64,000 nucleotides of DNA from assembly GCA_018812715.1 (NCBI GenBank), contig JAHJCT010000028.1, positions 1 to 64,000 on the forward strand. Direction: 5' to 3'. The translations under genes and the position numbers were made by a program. The stretch is from Microcaldota archaeon. GTDB taxonomy: Archaea; Micrarchaeota; Micrarchaeia; Anstonellales; Bilamarchaeaceae. This document shows, piece by piece, positions 54,334 to 62,373 of the stretch (its first letter is position 1; each line of letters opens with the position of its first letter). Below the pieces are notes generated by a model, which saw only the letters and a list, made by a program, of their open reading frames with translations, was not told the DNA's origin and searched no databases.

Positions 54334-55020
54334 ATGAAAATTCTTGGTTTAGAACTAGATAGCAGAAAAATTGCGTTTCTTTTGATTTTTTCAGTATTGA
54401 GTTTTGCATTCTACCAGTTTAATTTTTCTGAAATTGTCGGCTCAGAATCCAAAGCTTCATTTACCTTCTTCCAATTTATAGGGCCAATTGGCGGAGGAAT
54501 TCTTGGTGGTGTCGCCGGTGCAATATCAGTACTTCTGGTGGAAGTTGTAAACTTTTTCCTCACAGGAAAGGCATTAGACCTCATGACTGTAATTCGCTTC
54601 TTTCCAATGGCCTTTGCTGCCATCTACTTTGCTAGCACGAGAAAAACTCCTGCATTTGTAGCATTGATCTGTATTGCATTATTTTGGCTACATCCTATTG
54701 GACAAGAAGCATGGTTCTATCCACTTTATTGGGTTATTCCATTTGCAGCTACTTTCTACAGACAGAATTTGTTTGTAAGAAGTCTTGGCACAACATTTAC
54801 TGCCCATGCTGTTGGTAGTGTTGCATTCCTTTATGCATTCAATCTGCCTGCAGAAGTTTGGATAGCCCTAATACCAATTGTTGCAATGGAACGACTTGCA
54901 TTTGCAGCAGGTATCAGTGTCATGCACTATGCAGTAACTACAATGCTCAGTGCATTCTCTTCAAGAATAGACTTCTCTTTCTTAAACATAGAAACGAAGT
55001 ATGCTCTTTGGAGAGCCTAA
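54334..55020 (+). CDS. six-TM integral membrane protein, possible ECF transporter S-component
   Basis: 228 residues, almost entirely hydrophobic: IAFLLIFSVLSFAFYQF, GGGILGGVAGAISVLLVEVVNFFL, VIRFFPMAFAAIYFA, FVALICIALFWLH, LYWVIPFAATFY, and a last pair up to MHYAVTTMLSAF. The 'FIGPIGGGILGGVAGAIS' loop is like the second helix of energy-coupling-factor S subunits. GGTGG lies six bases before the ATG. Position next to folC suggests folate or a related vitamin as cargo (inference, weak). No ABC or T-subunit genes are in the window. Confidence 0.5.
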   Translation: MKILGLELDSRKIAFLLIFSVLSFAFYQFNFSEIVGSESKASFTFFQFIGPIGGGILGGVAGAISVLLVEVVNFFLTGKALDLMTVIRFFPMAFAAIYFASTRKTPAFVALICIALFWLHPIGQEAWFYPLYWVIPFAATFYRQNLFVRSLGTTFTAHAVGSVAFLYAFNLPAEVWIALIPIVAMERLAFAAGISVMHYAVTTMLSAFSSRIDFSFLNIETKYALWRA

Positions 55021-55036
55021 TTTTTTTATATTTTTT
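55021..55036 (+). terminator. T-rich terminator after the ECF-S-like gene
   Basis: TTTTTTTATATTTTTTG follows the TAA stop immediately. It reads T-rich on the + strand and overlaps the 3' coding end of the convergent NRE gene. Confidence 0.45.
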
Positions 55037-56192
55037 GTGCTAGCGTAGTTTGTCTCGATTTTAACATTTCTGTGATTAGCACACCTTGATCCATAAATCT
55101 TGAAATTGGAAGCTTTAGTTTTGTAGAAACATAATTCAATGCAGCTCTATATGATTCAAATTCTCTGGGCACTTGCTTCATTGCACTCCGCACATTCTCC
55201 CGCACATTGAATACACCAAGTGGCACATATCCTTCATATGCCTCTCTCAACACAATCGCCCCGGCCTGTTTTTTCATTTTCTCAAGGGCTTCTAACACAG
55301 CAAACTTACAGGTGTAATAACACCCACCAACAGAAGAATATTCAGTTTTTGGTTTCAGCCATTCCTGGTCTGCAAAAATCACCTCCTCCTTTCCAAGCAC
55401 ATGAATAAATGCCTCAATCCATTCATACTGCCATGGTGTTGGTGTAAGAATTACAGCATAATAATTGTTTAAACTAGAAAATTCATACACCTGGTAATTG
55501 TCAATTGCATCGTACCATCTTATTTGATCATAAAGATGATCGGCAAGCATACTATCTACAGCAGTGATTGACCATCTTGTTGGTACTAATCGTCTATTCT
55601 TTCCAACCCCCATCGTACCAGTGGAAAGCGCTTTCTGCATTTGTGAAAACAACACTCCTTCTCCATATAGTTCGCCTATAGCTTCAGCAGCTTTCCAATC
55701 AGTATCATAATATGCTTTTTCCAGATGTGTTTCCCATTTTACATTTCCAATATCAAATCTCTCTAAAGAAGCACTTGGCCCAAATGGCTGGTGCTCTTCA
55801 TTAAAAGTTACTCCGTGCGGTTTGTATCTAAATTCTACTTCACTTTCAACAGATGTTGATGCAAGAGAGATTTCCTGTATTTTCCTCACAACTTTATCAT
55901 CGAGATCTTTTATTCCAACTTCTTTCTTCCCGCGCACTAAACCTAATCTGAATCGGATAATATCGTCTTGATTATATTTTCTTGGTATCCACTCTTCAGG
56001 AGTATCCATTACAAAAGTATCTCCTTCAGAAGGCGTTATCATTGGACCTACTGCTACTTTTGGATAACCATGACTTCCAATAAAAACAGATGGTGGCGAA
56101 CTTCCATCTAATTTCTCACTGACATCAATGCTTCTCCATTTCATTGTTCCGGAAGTCAATTTCTTTAGATAAGCACCCTTCCCTATTCCCAT
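55026..56192 (-). CDS. nreA: NRE-family DNA repair protein (NreA-like), zinc finger absent
   Basis: 388 residues. Family signatures: [21 protein letters not shown] near the N-terminus, [41 protein letters not shown], and the end-region [17 protein letters not shown] and [15 protein letters not shown] proteins (NreA/NreB) act in archaeal DNA repair and contact PCNA. Usual members start with a Cys-rich zinc finger; here a leaderless start (TTTTAATAG 26 nt upstream) gives a protein that begins directly at [11 protein letters not shown], lacking it. The C-terminus ([10 protein letters not shown]) is also not a full PIP box. Divergent from the tRNA-Gly gene. Confidence 0.87.
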   Translation of the reverse strand: MGIGKGAYLKKLTSGTMKWRSIDVSEKLDGSSPPSVFIGSHGYPKVAVGPMITPSEGDTFVMDTPEEWIPRKYNQDDIIRFRLGLVRGKKEVGIKDLDDKVVRKIQEISLASTSVESEVEFRYKPHGVTFNEEHQPFGPSASLERFDIGNVKWETHLEKAYYDTDWKAAEAIGELYGEGVLFSQMQKALSTGTMGVGKNRRLVPTRWSITAVDSMLADHLYDQIRWYDAIDNYQVYEFSSLNNYYAVILTPTPWQYEWIEAFIHVLGKEEVIFADQEWLKPKTEYSSVGGCYYTCKFAVLEALEKMKKQAGAIVLREAYEGYVPLGVFNVRENVRSAMKQVPREFESYRAALNYVSTKLKLPISRFMDQGVLITEMLKSRQTTLAQKI

Positions 56193-56236
56193 GCTTTCTT
56201 TTCTCTGCCTCTATTAAAATGCCTTATGACAGTTCA

Positions 56237-56248
56237 TTTCCCGGGAAA
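56237..56248. promoter_or_regulatory. 12-bp palindrome between nreA and tRNA-Gly
   Basis: TTTCCCGGGAAA is a perfect 12-bp palindrome with a GC core in AT-rich surroundings, 45 bp above the nreA start and 55 bp above the tRNA. Nothing else fixes its role; a regulator site is possible. Confidence 0.3.
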
Positions 56249-56318
56249 AGGGAATAGTCGATATCCTTTAATTTCTTTTCAAATAGCTATCTTCTCTACT
56301 TTCGCGATCGTAGTCTAC

Positions 56319-56417
56319 AGCCTTGAACGGTTTGTTCAAGATTCCCGCTTGAAAGGAAATATCCTTTCATGGGGCACAGAGAACTTCGTTCTCTGTTGTG
56401 CCCGCTCGAGGCGGTCA
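56319..56417 (+). other. D-loop insertion (non-canonical intron) in tRNA-Gly, ends approximate
   Basis: About 100 nt separate the 5' D-stem (GTCT, 56313-56316) from its 3' partner (TGAT, 56425-56428). Inside are three clear hairpins: CTTGAAC/GTTCAAG, GAAAGGA/TCCTTTC, and GGGC(ACA)GAGAAC/GTTCTC(..)GCCC. ACAGCCTTG at the left end can pair with CGAGGCGGT at the right end with one A-G mismatch, bringing the splice sites close. Exact junctions cannot be fixed, since no unambiguous bulge-helix-bulge is visible; a relaxed motif is likely. Confidence 0.7.
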
Positions 56418-56440
56418 ACGGTTATGATTCGAGATTGCCA

Positions 56441-56492
56441 TCCCGCCTTTTAGTAAAAGGCGGCCCAAAACGGGCTGTAAAACGGAGCGAAA
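56441..56492 (+). other. canonical anticodon-loop intron of tRNA-Gly, 52 nt
   Basis: A bulge-helix-bulge is readable: TTGC (exon) pairs with GCGA (intron 3' end) next to a 3-nt bulge AAA cut after its second A; on the other side the bulge CAT is cut after CA. The intron itself forms CCGCCTTTT/AAAAGGCGG and GCCC/GGGC stems. This is the standard position (37/38) for the archaeal splicing endonuclease. Confidence 0.8.
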
Positions 56493-56545
56493 ATCTCGCG
56501 GACCGGGTTCGATTCCCGGCGGTCGCATTTAAACAAAGTTTAAGG

Positions 56546-56585
56546 GACAAGAGAAACCTCGTTTCTCTCTGTCGCATATTTTCTT
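56546..56585 (+). terminator. hairpin and T-rich tail after tRNA-Gly
   Basis: GACA-AGAGAAAC (56546-56557) pairs with GTTTCTCT-C-TGTC (56561-56573), a 12-bp stem with one bulge and a 3-nt loop, followed by a TTTTCTTTT run. It resembles the GAGAAC/GTTCTC hairpin inside the D-loop insertion. It probably ends or processes the tRNA transcript. Confidence 0.5.
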
Positions 56586-56645
56586 TTCGTCATCCGTCTG
56601 AACCAAGTCCGATAGTTTTTAATTCCCTCTCCATATAGTGAATTT

Positions 56646-57440
56646 ATGAGTCAACTTATAGATGAAATGCTAGCTCAGCTAGAGGTAAGAGAAACCAAAG
56701 TTTTACTTACACATGAACAAACCATGTCACACAACTTAAAGAGACTCAAAGAATCCATGCTAAACCTTGGCCAACTGGTCGATCCTATTGTTGTGGATAA
56801 CAAAACCAACCTTGTTCTTGATGGGAATCACCGCAAAAAAGTCCTTGAAATAATCGAATGTCCCTATGCCGCCTGCCAAATTATTGACTACATGAGTGAA
56901 GACATAACTGTTGGAACCTGGTTTCCTACAGTTTCATTAACTCCAGATGAAATCTTTAATCTAGATTCTATAAAATACGAAAAAGTTGAGTATGAAACTG
57001 GAAAAGAGGCAGTGAACAATCTCAAAGCCCCATTCATGCTCTCAACAAAAGCCGGTTCTTTTCTTCTCAATCCTGGAAGCTACAAACTTATGGAAATGGT
57101 TGAAGAACAAAATTACATCCTTTCTTTGCTTGAGAAAGATACTGTTGATTATATGCCTGATGAGGAAGTGCAAAAACTTATTGAGACTGGCAAATCCGTC
57201 TTTTTCAGACGATCATATACCAAAGAAGAAATAGTTAAGGCAGCCCAGGATCATTCTCCATTCCCTCCTAAATCTACCCGGCATCTCATTCCAGGAAGAA
57301 TAATTAGGCTTAATATGCGTCTTGGTTGGTTGCACCGATCTCCTGAAAATGCACAAGAAGAACTGCAAAGAATGCTTAGCCACAGGGCATACAGCGGCAA
57401 TGTGAGAAAATACTACGAACCTGTCATAGTTATCTATTGA
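56646..57440 (+). CDS. ParB/sulfiredoxin-fold protein, SerK-like
   Basis: 264 residues. The ParB-like core VDPIVVDNKTNLVLDGNHRKKVLEII has the DG(N/H)HR loop that in archaeal ADP-dependent serine kinase (SerK) carries catalytic residues; it is also the CTP/ATP-binding loop of ParB proteins. A short N-terminal part and a C-terminal helical region (YTKEEIVKAAQDHSPFPPKSTRHLIPGRI) match stand-alone SerK-type proteins rather than chromosome-partition ParB, which is longer and has a HTH. The next-but-one gene is a class V aminotransferase of the serine-pyruvate type, compatible with serine metabolism (inference). Confidence 0.65.
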   Translation: MSQLIDEMLAQLEVRETKVLLTHEQTMSHNLKRLKESMLNLGQLVDPIVVDNKTNLVLDGNHRKKVLEIIECPYAACQIIDYMSEDITVGTWFPTVSLTPDEIFNLDSIKYEKVEYETGKEAVNNLKAPFMLSTKAGSFLLNPGSYKLMEMVEEQNYILSLLEKDTVDYMPDEEVQKLIETGKSVFFRRSYTKEEIVKAAQDHSPFPPKSTRHLIPGRIIRLNMRLGWLHRSPENAQEELQRMLSHRAYSGNVRKYYEPVIVIY

Positions 57441-57721
57441 TCAAAAGGATCAAAGATTAAATTTCGAATTCCAGAATCCCGGTCTATTCTCAATCCAGTG
57501 AGTGCTTTCTCTATTCTGGGCACATCAAATCCAACGATAATGATTCCGTCTATATCAATCACTGGCACAGCCTTTTGCCTACTTTTCTTTATCATTTCAA
57601 TTGCCTTTTCTCTATCTTTCGAGATATCATAATCAGTAAACTCTATTTTCTTTTGTTTAAGATACGTCTTGAGATTATTGCAATAAGGACAACTAGTTGT
57701 TGAATAAACTATTATTTCCAT
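57434..57721 (-). CDS. glutaredoxin-like protein
   Basis: 95 residues. Starts MEIIVYSTTSCPYCNNLKTYL with the redox CPYC; AVPVIDIDGIIIVGFD gives the cis-proline and the glutathione-site GF. A 20-residue C-terminal extension beyond the fold (DRDSGIRNLIFDPFDQ) is unusual. A thiol-disulfide reductase. Its 3' end overlaps the SerK-like gene by 7 bp. Confidence 0.9.
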   Translation of the reverse strand: MEIIVYSTTSCPYCNNLKTYLKQKKIEFTDYDISKDREKAIEMIKKSRQKAVPVIDIDGIIIVGFDVPRIEKALTGLRIDRDSGIRNLIFDPFDQ

Positions 57722-57772
57722 ATATCTTTGAAGTCCGCTACTATTTTAGTGCTTTACTATCATTAGATATTT

Positions 57773-58843
57773 ATGCTGCTTACACCTGGTCCAGTACCTG
57801 TTTTGGAAGAGATCCTCAAAGCACAATGTAAAGAAATGATAACGCACAGATGCAAAGAGTCATCTGAACTTTACTATGATATTGTTGAGAGACTACTGAA
57901 GTACTTTAATGCTAAAGAGGCTTATGCAATTACTGGTTCAGGTGCACTTGGTATAGAGACACTTGTACTTAATTTATGTGAAAAAGACGACAAAGTACTA
58001 TGTTTTCCTAATGGTGATTTTGGAGAAAAACTTGTTTTAACAGTCAAAGTTTATGCTGATGCAGATCCACACTCTATCGAGGCTGGAAAGGGATGGAATT
58101 TAGAACGCACTAAAGAAATTATTGATAACAGCAATGCCAAAGTTCTTGCGATGGTTTACAATGAAACCAGTTATGGAATTCGCAATCATATCAAGGAGAT
58201 ATGTAAATATGCCAAATCCAAAGATATGTTAACAATCTTGGATGGCATCTCTGCCTGGCCCGGTACAGAAATGGATATGAAAGAATTTGGTGTAGATGGA
58301 TTTGCAGTTGGTAGTCAGAAAGCCATTGCTGCTCCCCCTGGCCTGGTGCTCATTGGCCTTAGCAAAGATGCTGTAGAGCGTTATTCTGGAAGGGCGAGCG
58401 TTCCAAGTTACTATTGTGATCTGCGAAGACATCAAAAAAGGTATAAAAAAGACAATCAAACTCCAAATACGCCTGCAATAACGCTTTTCTGGGCATTACA
58501 AAAGGCCTTTGATATACTTGACCAAAAGGGTGGCCCAAATGCCTCGGTAAAGCGCCATGCAGATGCAGCAGCCTATACGAGAAAGAGATTAGCTGACATG
58601 GGTTTTGGGCTAATAGCTGAAAAAGGTTTCGAGTCAAATACAGTTACGGGCTTTGTTTGTCAAAGTGCTGAACAGGCGAAAACAATCCGATCAAAACTTT
58701 TAGATGAACACAACATTCGCATTGTTGGTTCACGTAGCACTTTCAAAGAAAATGGCCTACGAATTGCTCACATGGGCAATTTTGATATCAAGAATATTGA
58801 AGCTGCTCTTGATACAATTGAAGAAATTCTTCGAGAGAGCTAA
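57773..58843 (+). CDS. class V aminotransferase (serine-pyruvate / alanine-glyoxylate type)
   Basis: 356 residues. LTPGPVPV start, ITGSGALGIET for PLP phosphate, LDGISAWPGTEMDM for the cofactor Asp, and GSQKAIAAPPGL with the PLP Lys. Late GLRIAHMGNFD is the terminal Arg motif. The family includes serine-pyruvate and alanine-glyoxylate transaminases and 2-aminoethylphosphonate enzymes. Substrate not fixed. Together with the SerK-like gene it could serve serine/glyoxylate metabolism. ATG start at a leaderless position. Confidence 0.9.
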   Translation: MLLTPGPVPVLEEILKAQCKEMITHRCKESSELYYDIVERLLKYFNAKEAYAITGSGALGIETLVLNLCEKDDKVLCFPNGDFGEKLVLTVKVYADADPHSIEAGKGWNLERTKEIIDNSNAKVLAMVYNETSYGIRNHIKEICKYAKSKDMLTILDGISAWPGTEMDMKEFGVDGFAVGSQKAIAAPPGLVLIGLSKDAVERYSGRASVPSYYCDLRRHQKRYKKDNQTPNTPAITLFWALQKAFDILDQKGGPNASVKRHADAAAYTRKRLADMGFGLIAEKGFESNTVTGFVCQSAEQAKTIRSKLLDEHNIRIVGSRSTFKENGLRIAHMGNFDIKNIEAALDTIEEILRES

Positions 58844-58898
58844 AGCTGGAGGAGAAAATAATTAAATAGATTCACCAATATACGGTTGGAAGGATAAC

Positions 58899-60008
58899 AT
58901 GACTGCTACTTTGAATATAAATAAGGCTGTTTCATTATCTTTTGACGAAGATCCAGAAATAAGAAAACACGCTGCAGAGATGCTCGGCAAACTTGATGAT
59001 GACCCTGCCGCGGTATTTGCATTAGTCGAATTAAGCTATGACAAAGATACCTCAGTGCGAGAATTGGCCCAGAAACTTTTGGATAAGAAAAAAAGTTCTG
59101 AACCTGAGCTTATGTCTTTTGCTGAGATATTTTCCAGTGGGGCAAAGAAAAGTGAAACAGAAGAAGAACCTTCAACGTCAAAAGATAGAGTACTTCTTCC
59201 AATAACCCGTATTTTTGAAAAGCGGTTGGGTAAAGAAAAAGCCGAACTCGTTAGAAGTAAAATGATGCCTAGCATAGAAAGAATCTATCAAAAGGCGATG
59301 ACTCAAAAAACGGGCAAAAAAACCGAAGGAAAGAAAGCAATGCAGGAATTTCTTACAAGTTATCTTGAGGTTATGTCTGATCTTGATCGGGTTGGTAATG
59401 GTGATCAGATTCAAATCGAAGCAGAACTTTCTACAGACCTTGAAACTGTTGGAAAGCCTGAACAATTTGATAACATTTCAACTGAGATTGCAAGTCTTGA
59501 AGCACAAAACATAGAAGAGGTAAAACAGCAGCAAGGAATTGAGGGCCTTCCAGATACCTACTTCAAAAAGGCCTTTGAGGTTATGATGCTTTCCAATGGC
59601 GACGACAAAATCATGAAAAGAGAAATGAAAAACATGCTCCAAGCTGCAAAAAAAGAAATCGAGCTTGCATTCAAACTTGCCAAAACAAGGTTTAAAGAAG
59701 AAAACATCACTCATCTTACAGAGATTAAAGATAGGATGCGCAACATTAATACTGAGCCCCTTATCGTTGCATCAGTCGAAAATATGGAGTATCAAAAAAC
59801 CAAGAAGCAAAAGGCCGCCCTTACTCGTTTACTTGTTCATGATGAAGACGGAAATGAGGGGGTAGTCTATCTTTTTGATGATCGTGGCTTGGTGGTAAAT
59901 CCAGGAATGAAAATCAAGGTTGTCAAAGGGACAGCAAAGAGTTTTAAGTTCTCGGGAGAGACTGCTTTGACATTAGGCAGAAAAGGCAGTATTTATATTG
60001 TTTTATGA
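58899..60008 (+). CDS. HEAT-repeat protein with C-terminal OB-like domain
   Basis: 369 residues. N-terminal residues 1-65 hold two HEAT-like helix pairs (DPEIRKHAAEMLGKL, DTSVRELAQKLL). The centre is charged and helical (KKTEGKKAMQEFLTSYLEVM). The C-terminal 80 residues (PLIVASVENMEYQKTKKQKAAL.., GVVYLFDDRGLVVNPGMKIKVV) look like an OB-type nucleic-acid-binding barrel, as in RPA-like proteins. Function not known; a single-strand or RNA-binding scaffold is one option. It precedes rpoK by 28 bp, with a GGTGA site between. Confidence 0.6.
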   Translation: MTATLNINKAVSLSFDEDPEIRKHAAEMLGKLDDDPAAVFALVELSYDKDTSVRELAQKLLDKKKSSEPELMSFAEIFSSGAKKSETEEEPSTSKDRVLLPITRIFEKRLGKEKAELVRSKMMPSIERIYQKAMTQKTGKKTEGKKAMQEFLTSYLEVMSDLDRVGNGDQIQIEAELSTDLETVGKPEQFDNISTEIASLEAQNIEEVKQQQGIEGLPDTYFKKAFEVMMLSNGDDKIMKREMKNMLQAAKKEIELAFKLAKTRFKEENITHLTEIKDRMRNINTEPLIVASVENMEYQKTKKQKAALTRLLVHDEDGNEGVVYLFDDRGLVVNPGMKIKVVKGTAKSFKFSGETALTLGRKGSIYIVL

Positions 60009-60036
60009 GCTAAAACTAGAATATTGTGGTGACTAA

Positions 60037-60210
60037 ATGGATCTTTCTAAATACGAACTTGCTCGCATTATAGGTGCACGGGCCCTTCAACTTTCAATGG
60101 GTGCACCCCCATTAATCAAAGTATCTCGCGCTAAAGCGACGTTTATTGATATTGCTCAGGAAGAGCTAGACAGTGAACTAATACCGTTAGCTGTCTTGAG
60201 AGAAAACTAA
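60037..60210 (+). CDS. rpoK: DNA-directed RNA polymerase subunit K
   Basis: 57 residues, below the ORF-track cutoff. ATG at 60037 with GGTGA upstream at 60028-60032. SKYELARIIGARALQLSMGAP is the highly conserved Rpb6/RpoK/omega motif, followed by the KVSRAKATFIDIAQEEL tail and a final strand. It stabilises assembly of the RNA polymerase clamp and foot. Its length is right for archaeal RpoK. The stop overlaps the convergent 60187 gene by 24 bp. Confidence 0.95.
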   Translation: MDLSKYELARIIGARALQLSMGAPPLIKVSRAKATFIDIAQEELDSELIPLAVLREN

Positions 60211-60831
60211 ACCATCTACCATTTCAAGCATATATCCATCATTTATTATCTTGAGCAATACTCTCCTTTCTTTATCTACCCATTGATACTCTGCCGGTGC
60301 ATCATCTGTTTTTATCTCTACTACAAAACTTTCTCTTCCACGGTAATTATCTATTCTCATTACACGATAATGGGCATCAATCATATAGTATTCCGTATTA
60401 TCAACTTGCATATACATAGAGGTATTCCAATGCCAGCCTTCATGAAGTGCAAGCATCCATGGTTTAAAAAGTAAGACTGACCCATCCCCAAAACTCACAT
60501 TAGATCCACTTTTTTCAACTCCCCATTTATCAAGACAAATATCAGATCTGTTTAGATTTTCTACAAATCTAATTATGGTGCAATTATTTCCTTTTGAAAT
60601 TTGATATGTCATATTGATCGGCGTATTATTGAATACATAACTATAGACATATTGCTCACCATCATGAAGTTGCAGTTCTGTATTTTTTTCCAAAGGTTCT
60701 TCTTTGAAGATGATTGTTGCATTATCCAATTGCGGCTGATATGTAAATCCTGAAAACAACATAATGCCTATGAGTATAACCACTGTTGCTATTGCAATTG
60801 TTTTTGTTGATATATTAGTTACGTTCACCAT
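60187..60831 (-). CDS. membrane-anchored hypothetical protein, 214 aa
   Basis: Not recognised. N-terminal hydrophobic segment TIAIATVVILIGIMLFSGF anchors or exports the protein. The exported part has N-x-S/T sites, a Cys pair (CTIIRF..DICLDKW), Trp-rich WMLALHEGWHWN, and ends near VDGLVFSQDS; beta-rich. No catalytic motif. ATG start; its upstream neighbour dcd ends 5 bp before it, so they are probably an operon. Confidence 0.6.
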   Translation of the reverse strand: MVNVTNISTKTIAIATVVILIGIMLFSGFTYQPQLDNATIIFKEEPLEKNTELQLHDGEQYVYSYVFNNTPINMTYQISKGNNCTIIRFVENLNRSDICLDKWGVEKSGSNVSFGDGSVLLFKPWMLALHEGWHWNTSMYMQVDNTEYYMIDAHYRVMRIDNYRGRESFVVEIKTDDAPAEYQWVDKERRVLLKIINDGYMLEMVDGLVFSQDS

Positions 60832-60836
60832 AACAT

Positions 60837-61352
60837 CTACTGTTTAAGGGCTATTTTTCCGAATTTTTTATATGGTTTAGTGGTCTTACTTTCAAGACGT
60901 TCAAAGACTATTTGTGAAATTCTCATCCCTGCATGCAACTGCACTGAAAATGGGGCTAAATTTACTATCTCAAGTACCTGGCGATTATCGCTACCTGGTT
61001 GTACTAAGGCACTAGTAATATGGATTACAAGTCCCATCCTTGCAAATCGACTTCTTCCTTCTAATTTTCCCATGATGTCGCCTGGAAGTGTTATTCTCTC
61101 TACTGTTTTAGCAAGGCACATCTCTCCTGGTTTCAGTGTTATAGTATTATCTTTTGTTACAAAAAAAGCATCCTGAAAAGCTGTTTTTTTGAGATCAACT
61201 GATTTACCCAACAATTCTTTTTTGAAAAAATGCCATTCATCGCTAAGTGTGAGGTCCACACTTGCTGGCCCTATTTGTTCTTCTTTAAGCGGGACCATCT
61301 TAATTATTCCTTTTTTGAGGCACTCTTTGACGTCCTTATCTGATAATATCAT
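60837..61352 (-). CDS. dcd: dCTP deaminase
   Basis: 171 residues. GPASVDLTL near residue 30, LPGDIMGKLEGRSRFARMGLVIHITSALVQPG (about 90-120) with the catalytic Glu and Ser/Arg of the dCTP deaminase-dUTPase fold, and the C-terminal ESKTTKPYKK. Makes dUMP precursors by deaminating dCTP (or directly to dUMP, if bifunctional). Trimeric enzyme. ATG start. Confidence 0.93.
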   Translation of the reverse strand: MILSDKDVKECLKKGIIKMVPLKEEQIGPASVDLTLSDEWHFFKKELLGKSVDLKKTAFQDAFFVTKDNTITLKPGEMCLAKTVERITLPGDIMGKLEGRSRFARMGLVIHITSALVQPGSDNRQVLEIVNLAPFSVQLHAGMRISQIVFERLESKTTKPYKKFGKIALKQ

Positions 61353-61404
61353 GTTATATATCCTGTATGACGTCCTTTAAAATCATATCCGCAGTTATTC
61401 ATTT

Positions 61405-62343
61405 ATGCAGGAGATCTTAACTTCATTTGCCAAAGACATCAGAGAAACTCACAACCATCTGCGAGAAAAAGCAAAACAAGCCAGAAATCCCCAACTCATA
61501 AAAACTGTCCAAAAATGTTCCATCGACCTTTCAGTATGTGCTGTTGATGGTGGCCTTCTTTCTTACAGAGTCCATGGCACTGATATTATTATGGCACGTG
61601 CAGTTGGTGTTATTTTTACTTATGAAAATTCGCGTTTGAAATCATTTGAATATTATCCAGGAAAAAAACCATCAAGTTCTGTAGAATATAGAGATACATT
61701 AGATGAACACGAAGCCAATGTTTTTCGTTCCCTTGTAAGATTAAAACATGAATTAACATGTGCTGTGAATATTTTTGAAAAATATTCCCCTCAACTTATG
61801 TTGATCGATGGTTCTTTGCTTCCTCTTCCTAATGATCGCCCTTCAGATGTCAGTGTCCTTCTTCCAATGTATGATGAAATTATTTCTCTTTATGAAAAAC
61901 TTTTTTCCCAATGTCAAGATTCAATTCTTTGTGGTGTAATAAAAGACTCACGCTCAAAAAAACTAACTAAAGATTTAGACCTCAATTGTTCAGATACTTT
62001 ATTTTGTAATTATTTTCTTGAAGCTGGCGAGCGTACAAATGAATTACAGTATAGTGATGCAAAACCCAGTAAAGATTTGGCTAAATTGTATGATCAAGTG
62101 AAAGTATTTTATCTCAAAGCTTCAGCAAATGATCTTCCTTTGCGTATAGAAACTATTTCAGATGTAGATAAGGCAGCATCATCCGTTCACTCTCTTTCTT
62201 CTATAAGCGACCGGTTTGCCTATCCGGCGGTTTTAATCGAAGCAGATATGTGCGCTGCTTTTGATCGAAAAGATGCTGAATCATTAGAAACTGCCCTTTC
62301 AAATCTGAATCCATTAAGAAGAAATTCTCGTCCTTTCAGATGA
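61405..62343 (+). CDS. nurA: NurA-type nuclease
   Basis: 312 residues. Metal-ligating acidic motifs are visible in sequence: VCAVDGGLLSY (about 48-58), LMLIDGSLLPLP (about 131-142), GVIKDSRSKKL (about 178-188) and AYPAVLIEADM near the C-terminus. This is the NurA 5'-3' exonuclease pattern, the partner of HerA in DNA-end resection. No herA is adjacent here; the only HerA-superfamily gene in the window (38821) looks VirB4-like. Leaderless ATG start. Confidence 0.85.
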   Translation: MQEILTSFAKDIRETHNHLREKAKQARNPQLIKTVQKCSIDLSVCAVDGGLLSYRVHGTDIIMARAVGVIFTYENSRLKSFEYYPGKKPSSSVEYRDTLDEHEANVFRSLVRLKHELTCAVNIFEKYSPQLMLIDGSLLPLPNDRPSDVSVLLPMYDEIISLYEKLFSQCQDSILCGVIKDSRSKKLTKDLDLNCSDTLFCNYFLEAGERTNELQYSDAKPSKDLAKLYDQVKVFYLKASANDLPLRIETISDVDKAASSVHSLSSISDRFAYPAVLIEADMCAAFDRKDAESLETALSNLNPLRRNSRPFR

Positions 62344-62373
62344 ACCTTTGCTCAAATTAGGTTCTTGAGTTTT

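Larger units (their letters stand above)
56304..56527 (+). tRNA. tRNA-Gly(GCC), interrupted by two insertions
   Basis: Acceptor GCGATCG (56304-56310) pairs with CGGTCGC (56520-56526) including one U-G, then discriminator A at 56527; CCA is not encoded. T-arm CCGGG-TTCGATT-CCCGG (56503-56519) is perfect. The anticodon stem CGAGA/TCTCG (56430-56434 and 56494-56498) closes a loop TTGCCA.A with anticodon GCC. GTAGTCTA after the acceptor is typical of archaeal tRNA-Gly. A canonical intron after position 37 occupies 56441-56492. A second insertion of about 100 nt sits in the D-loop between A14 (56317) and GG (56420-56421). Confidence 0.88.

Noticed and set aside
56304-56527. Interpretation as a larger structured RNA such as SRP or RNase P
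   Set aside because: The acceptor, T-arm and GCC anticodon stem-loop are all tRNA-specific; RNase P RNA is elsewhere in the window.
56226-56638. 75-aa and 89-aa ORFs around the tRNA
   Set aside because: They run through tRNA-Gly and its introns; the RNA structure explains the sequence better.
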